DNA of 47,439 nt from Gemmatimonadota bacterium. GTDB lineage: Bacteria > Gemmatimonadota > Gemmatimonadetes > Gemmatimonadales > Gemmatimonadaceae. The stretch covers positions 1 to 47,439 of the forward strand of contig JAJTHG010000043.1 in the NCBI GenBank assembly GCA_021298835.1, given 5' to 3'. A program made the translations under genes and the position numbers. Below the pieces are notes generated by a model. The model was not told where the DNA came from. It saw only the letters and a list, made by a program, of their open reading frames with translations, and searched no databases. Within the stretch, counting starts at the first letter, position 1, and each line of letters opens with the position of its first letter. Shown here one piece after another: positions 43,167 to 47,439 of the stretch.

Positions 43167-44543
43167 ATGTGCGGCATCTTCGGCGTGACCGGGCATGGCG
43201 ACGCCGCCTCGATCACGCACCTCGGGCTCTATTCACTGCAGCACCGGGGGCAGGAGTCGGCGGGGATCGTCGCGGTGGACGCGGACGGGCTCGCCCACGC
43301 GACCCGCGCGATGGGGCTGGTGTCCGACGGGCTGGCGGACGGCGAGCTCAAGGGGGTGCAGGGGCACGTGGCGATCGGCCACACGCGCTACAGCACCGCA
43401 GGGGCCTCGACGATCGAGAACGCGCAGCCGATCCTCGCACGCGCGCGGGGCGGGCACATCGCGGTGGCCCACAACGGCAACCTCGTCAACCACGTCGCGA
43501 TCCGGCGGCAGCTCGAGGAGGACGGCGCGATCTTCGCTTCGACGCAGGACACCGAGGTGATCGTCCATCGGCTGGCGCGCGCGCGCGCAGCGACGCCTGC
43601 CGAACGCATTCGCGAGGCGCTAACGGGGCTCGAGGGCTCCTATTCGCTGCTCCTGCTCCTCGACGACGTGCTCTACGCCGTGCGCGACCCGCGCGGGTGG
43701 CGGCCGCTGGCGATCGGCCGGCTGGGCGACGCCTGGGTGACGGCGAGCGAGACGTGCGCGCTCGACATCGTCGGCGCGCAGTTCGTGCGCGACGTCGCTC
43801 CGGGGGAGATCGTCCGGCTCACGCCGGGCCAGCTCGAGACCGTCGGGTCGCTGGACGTCGCGCCGGCGATGCAGTGCGTGTTCGAGTACGTCTATTTCGC
43901 CCGGCCGGACAGTCGCGTCTTCGGCGGGTCGGTGGACCGCGCGCGGCGGGCGCTCGGCCGCCGGCTCGCGCTCGAACAGCCGGCGCCGGGCGCCGATCTG
44001 GTGTTCTCCGTGCCCGACTCGTCGAATTCGGCGGCGCTGGGCTACGCCGAGGCCTCGGGCCTGCCCTACGAGCTGGCGCTGATCCGCAATCACTACGTCG
44101 GCCGCACGTTCATCGCACCGACGCAGGGTGGTCGCGCCGCCAAGGTCAAGGTGAAGTTCAACCCCGTCCGCGAACTCCTCGAGGGGAAGAAGGTCGTGAT
44201 GGTGGACGACTCGATCGTCCGCGGCACGACGACCCGCGGGCTCGTGCAGCTCATCCGTGGGGCGGGCGCGGCCGAGGTACACATGCGCGTCTCGTCCCCG
44301 CCGGTGACGGGGCCGTGCTGGTACGGCATCGACACGCCGAACCGCGAGGAACTCATCGCCGCGCGGCTCGACCCGGCGGCGATCGCGGCGGAGATCGGCG
44401 TGGACTCGCTGGGGTACCTGAGCCTGGACGGCATGCTCGGCGCCGTACCCGGGGGACCCGACGGATTCTGCGACGCCTGCTTCTCCGGCCGGTACCCGAC
44501 CGATCCCCCAGAGAGTCCGCTCGTTCCCCTCCGCCGCCGCTGA
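43167..44543 (+). CDS. purF: Amidophosphoribosyltransferase
   Basis: First committed purine enzyme, PRPP + Gln to phosphoribosylamine. Met is followed directly by the nucleophilic Cys (MCGIFGV), so no propeptide. SLQHRGQESAGI and GHTRYSTAGAS belong to the glutaminase domain; VVMVDDSIVRGTTTRGLVQL is the PRPP-binding loop. The C-terminal cysteines (FCDAC) resemble those of the Fe-S containing B. subtilis-type enzymes. 458 residues. Three bases separate it from purL. Confidence 0.97.
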   Translation: MCGIFGVTGHGDAASITHLGLYSLQHRGQESAGIVAVDADGLAHATRAMGLVSDGLADGELKGVQGHVAIGHTRYSTAGASTIENAQPILARARGGHIAVAHNGNLVNHVAIRRQLEEDGAIFASTQDTEVIVHRLARARAATPAERIREALTGLEGSYSLLLLLDDVLYAVRDPRGWRPLAIGRLGDAWVTASETCALDIVGAQFVRDVAPGEIVRLTPGQLETVGSLDVAPAMQCVFEYVYFARPDSRVFGGSVDRARRALGRRLALEQPAPGADLVFSVPDSSNSAALGYAEASGLPYELALIRNHYVGRTFIAPTQGGRAAKVKVKFNPVRELLEGKKVVMVDDSIVRGTTTRGLVQLIRGAGAAEVHMRVSSPPVTGPCWYGIDTPNREELIAARLDPAAIAAEIGVDSLGYLSLDGMLGAVPGGPDGFCDACFSGRYPTDPPESPLVPLRRR

Positions 44544-44547
44544 TCCC

Positions 44548-47214
<2,667 letters not shown>

Positions 47215-47349
47215 CCCGGGGTGGGCCGGCGTCACACCGGTGGCAGCGGCAGGCCCTGCGTGCCGGGGGCGACCATCTTCCGGCTCCCGCAGCACCACAT
47301 TGCGCGTCACGACACCCTTAGGTTTCTCCGGACCTTCACCCTCGCCCAC
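47215..47349. promoter_or_regulatory. 135-bp gap between ppdK and the last gene
   Basis: Contains CCGG/CACCGGTG-type short palindromes but no convincing terminator hairpin after ppdK. TAGGTT at about 47319-47324, the same hexamer seen before recQ, lies about 25 bases before the GTG of the next gene and could be its -10. Confidence 0.25.
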
Positions 47350-47439
47350 GTGTTCCTGCCTCGACGTGTCGTTGCCGCAGCGGTGCCCGCTGCGGTGCTC
47401 TTTGCTACCGCGTGCCAGGACGGCACGGGCGCCAGCGGA
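47350..47439 (+). CDS. Putative lipoprotein, N-terminus only (cut by right edge)
   Basis: GTG start followed by 29 further codons to the window end. The sequence is a lipoprotein signal peptide: two arginines (LPRR), a hydrophobic Ala/Val core, then ATAC with Cys22 and a polar QDGTGASG. The lipobox (ATAC) is acceptable. No ATG lies in this frame just upstream and there is no strong Shine-Dalgarno. Nothing can be said of the mature protein. Confidence 0.55.
   Translation, partial: MFLPRRVVAAAVPAAVLFATACQDGTGASG

Overview
This is a 47.4 kb stretch of very GC-rich chromosome, packed with genes. Many neighbouring genes overlap by four bases (ATGA or GTGA). It contains no rRNA, tRNA, CRISPR array, insertion sequence or recognisable phage module. 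Gene content, the split B12-dependent mutase, HEAT/HD-GYP signalling genes and GTG-rich starts suggest a free-living bacterium of the Gemmatimonadota type. That placement is inferred, because no rRNA is present to test it.

Layout. On the minus strand, 1-23560 carries the 5' part of an RNase G gene cut by the left edge, an acyl-CoA dehydrogenase, recQ, a double U32 protein, and a long chain read from 21846 down to 7668: vanZ-like, aspS, phoH, ybeY, two CorC/CNNM genes, meaB, the mutase large subunit, a methyltransferase, a lipoprotein, the mutase B12 subunit, an acyl-CoA carboxyltransferase, a split AtuA and a 57-residue membrane protein. A Bor-type lipoprotein (2391) and rlmN (22013) are the only plus-strand genes here. 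From 29632 down to 23042 lies a signalling block: HEAT protein, HD-GYP protein, membrane GAF/chemoreceptor-like protein, YqeK-type HD hydrolase and LytR_C protein. An IGPS-like gene and lexA diverge near 30.5 kb, followed by DUF2239 and a GAF protein. From 33477 to 47214 one long plus-strand operon carries truA, a transaldolase-like gene, htrA, purB, purC, pssA, purS, purQ, a zinc-ribbon-like gene, purL, purF and ppdK. A lipoprotein gene starts at the right edge.

How the genes fit together. The dehydrogenase, carboxyltransferase, AtuA pair, mutase and MeaB look like branched-chain acyl-CoA catabolism. Two substrate-contact residues of the mutase (Phe88, Gln206) match isobutyryl-CoA mutase rather than methylmalonyl-CoA mutase. 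The pur genes cover most of IMP synthesis. vanZ/aspS/phoH/ybeY/corC are housekeeping genes driving the same long transcript.

Main items for a second look: three family members that have lost catalytic or metal-binding residues (IGPS-like, transaldolase-like, zinc-ribbon-like); a recurrent TAGNTT-N6-start pattern suggesting leaderless transcripts; paired TTCGG-N6-TTCGG repeats on the lexA promoter; a dyad just before rlmN; a GREG repeat inside RNase G; and the HEAT/HD-GYP/receptor operon, whose first two proteins appear to share an N-terminal domain.
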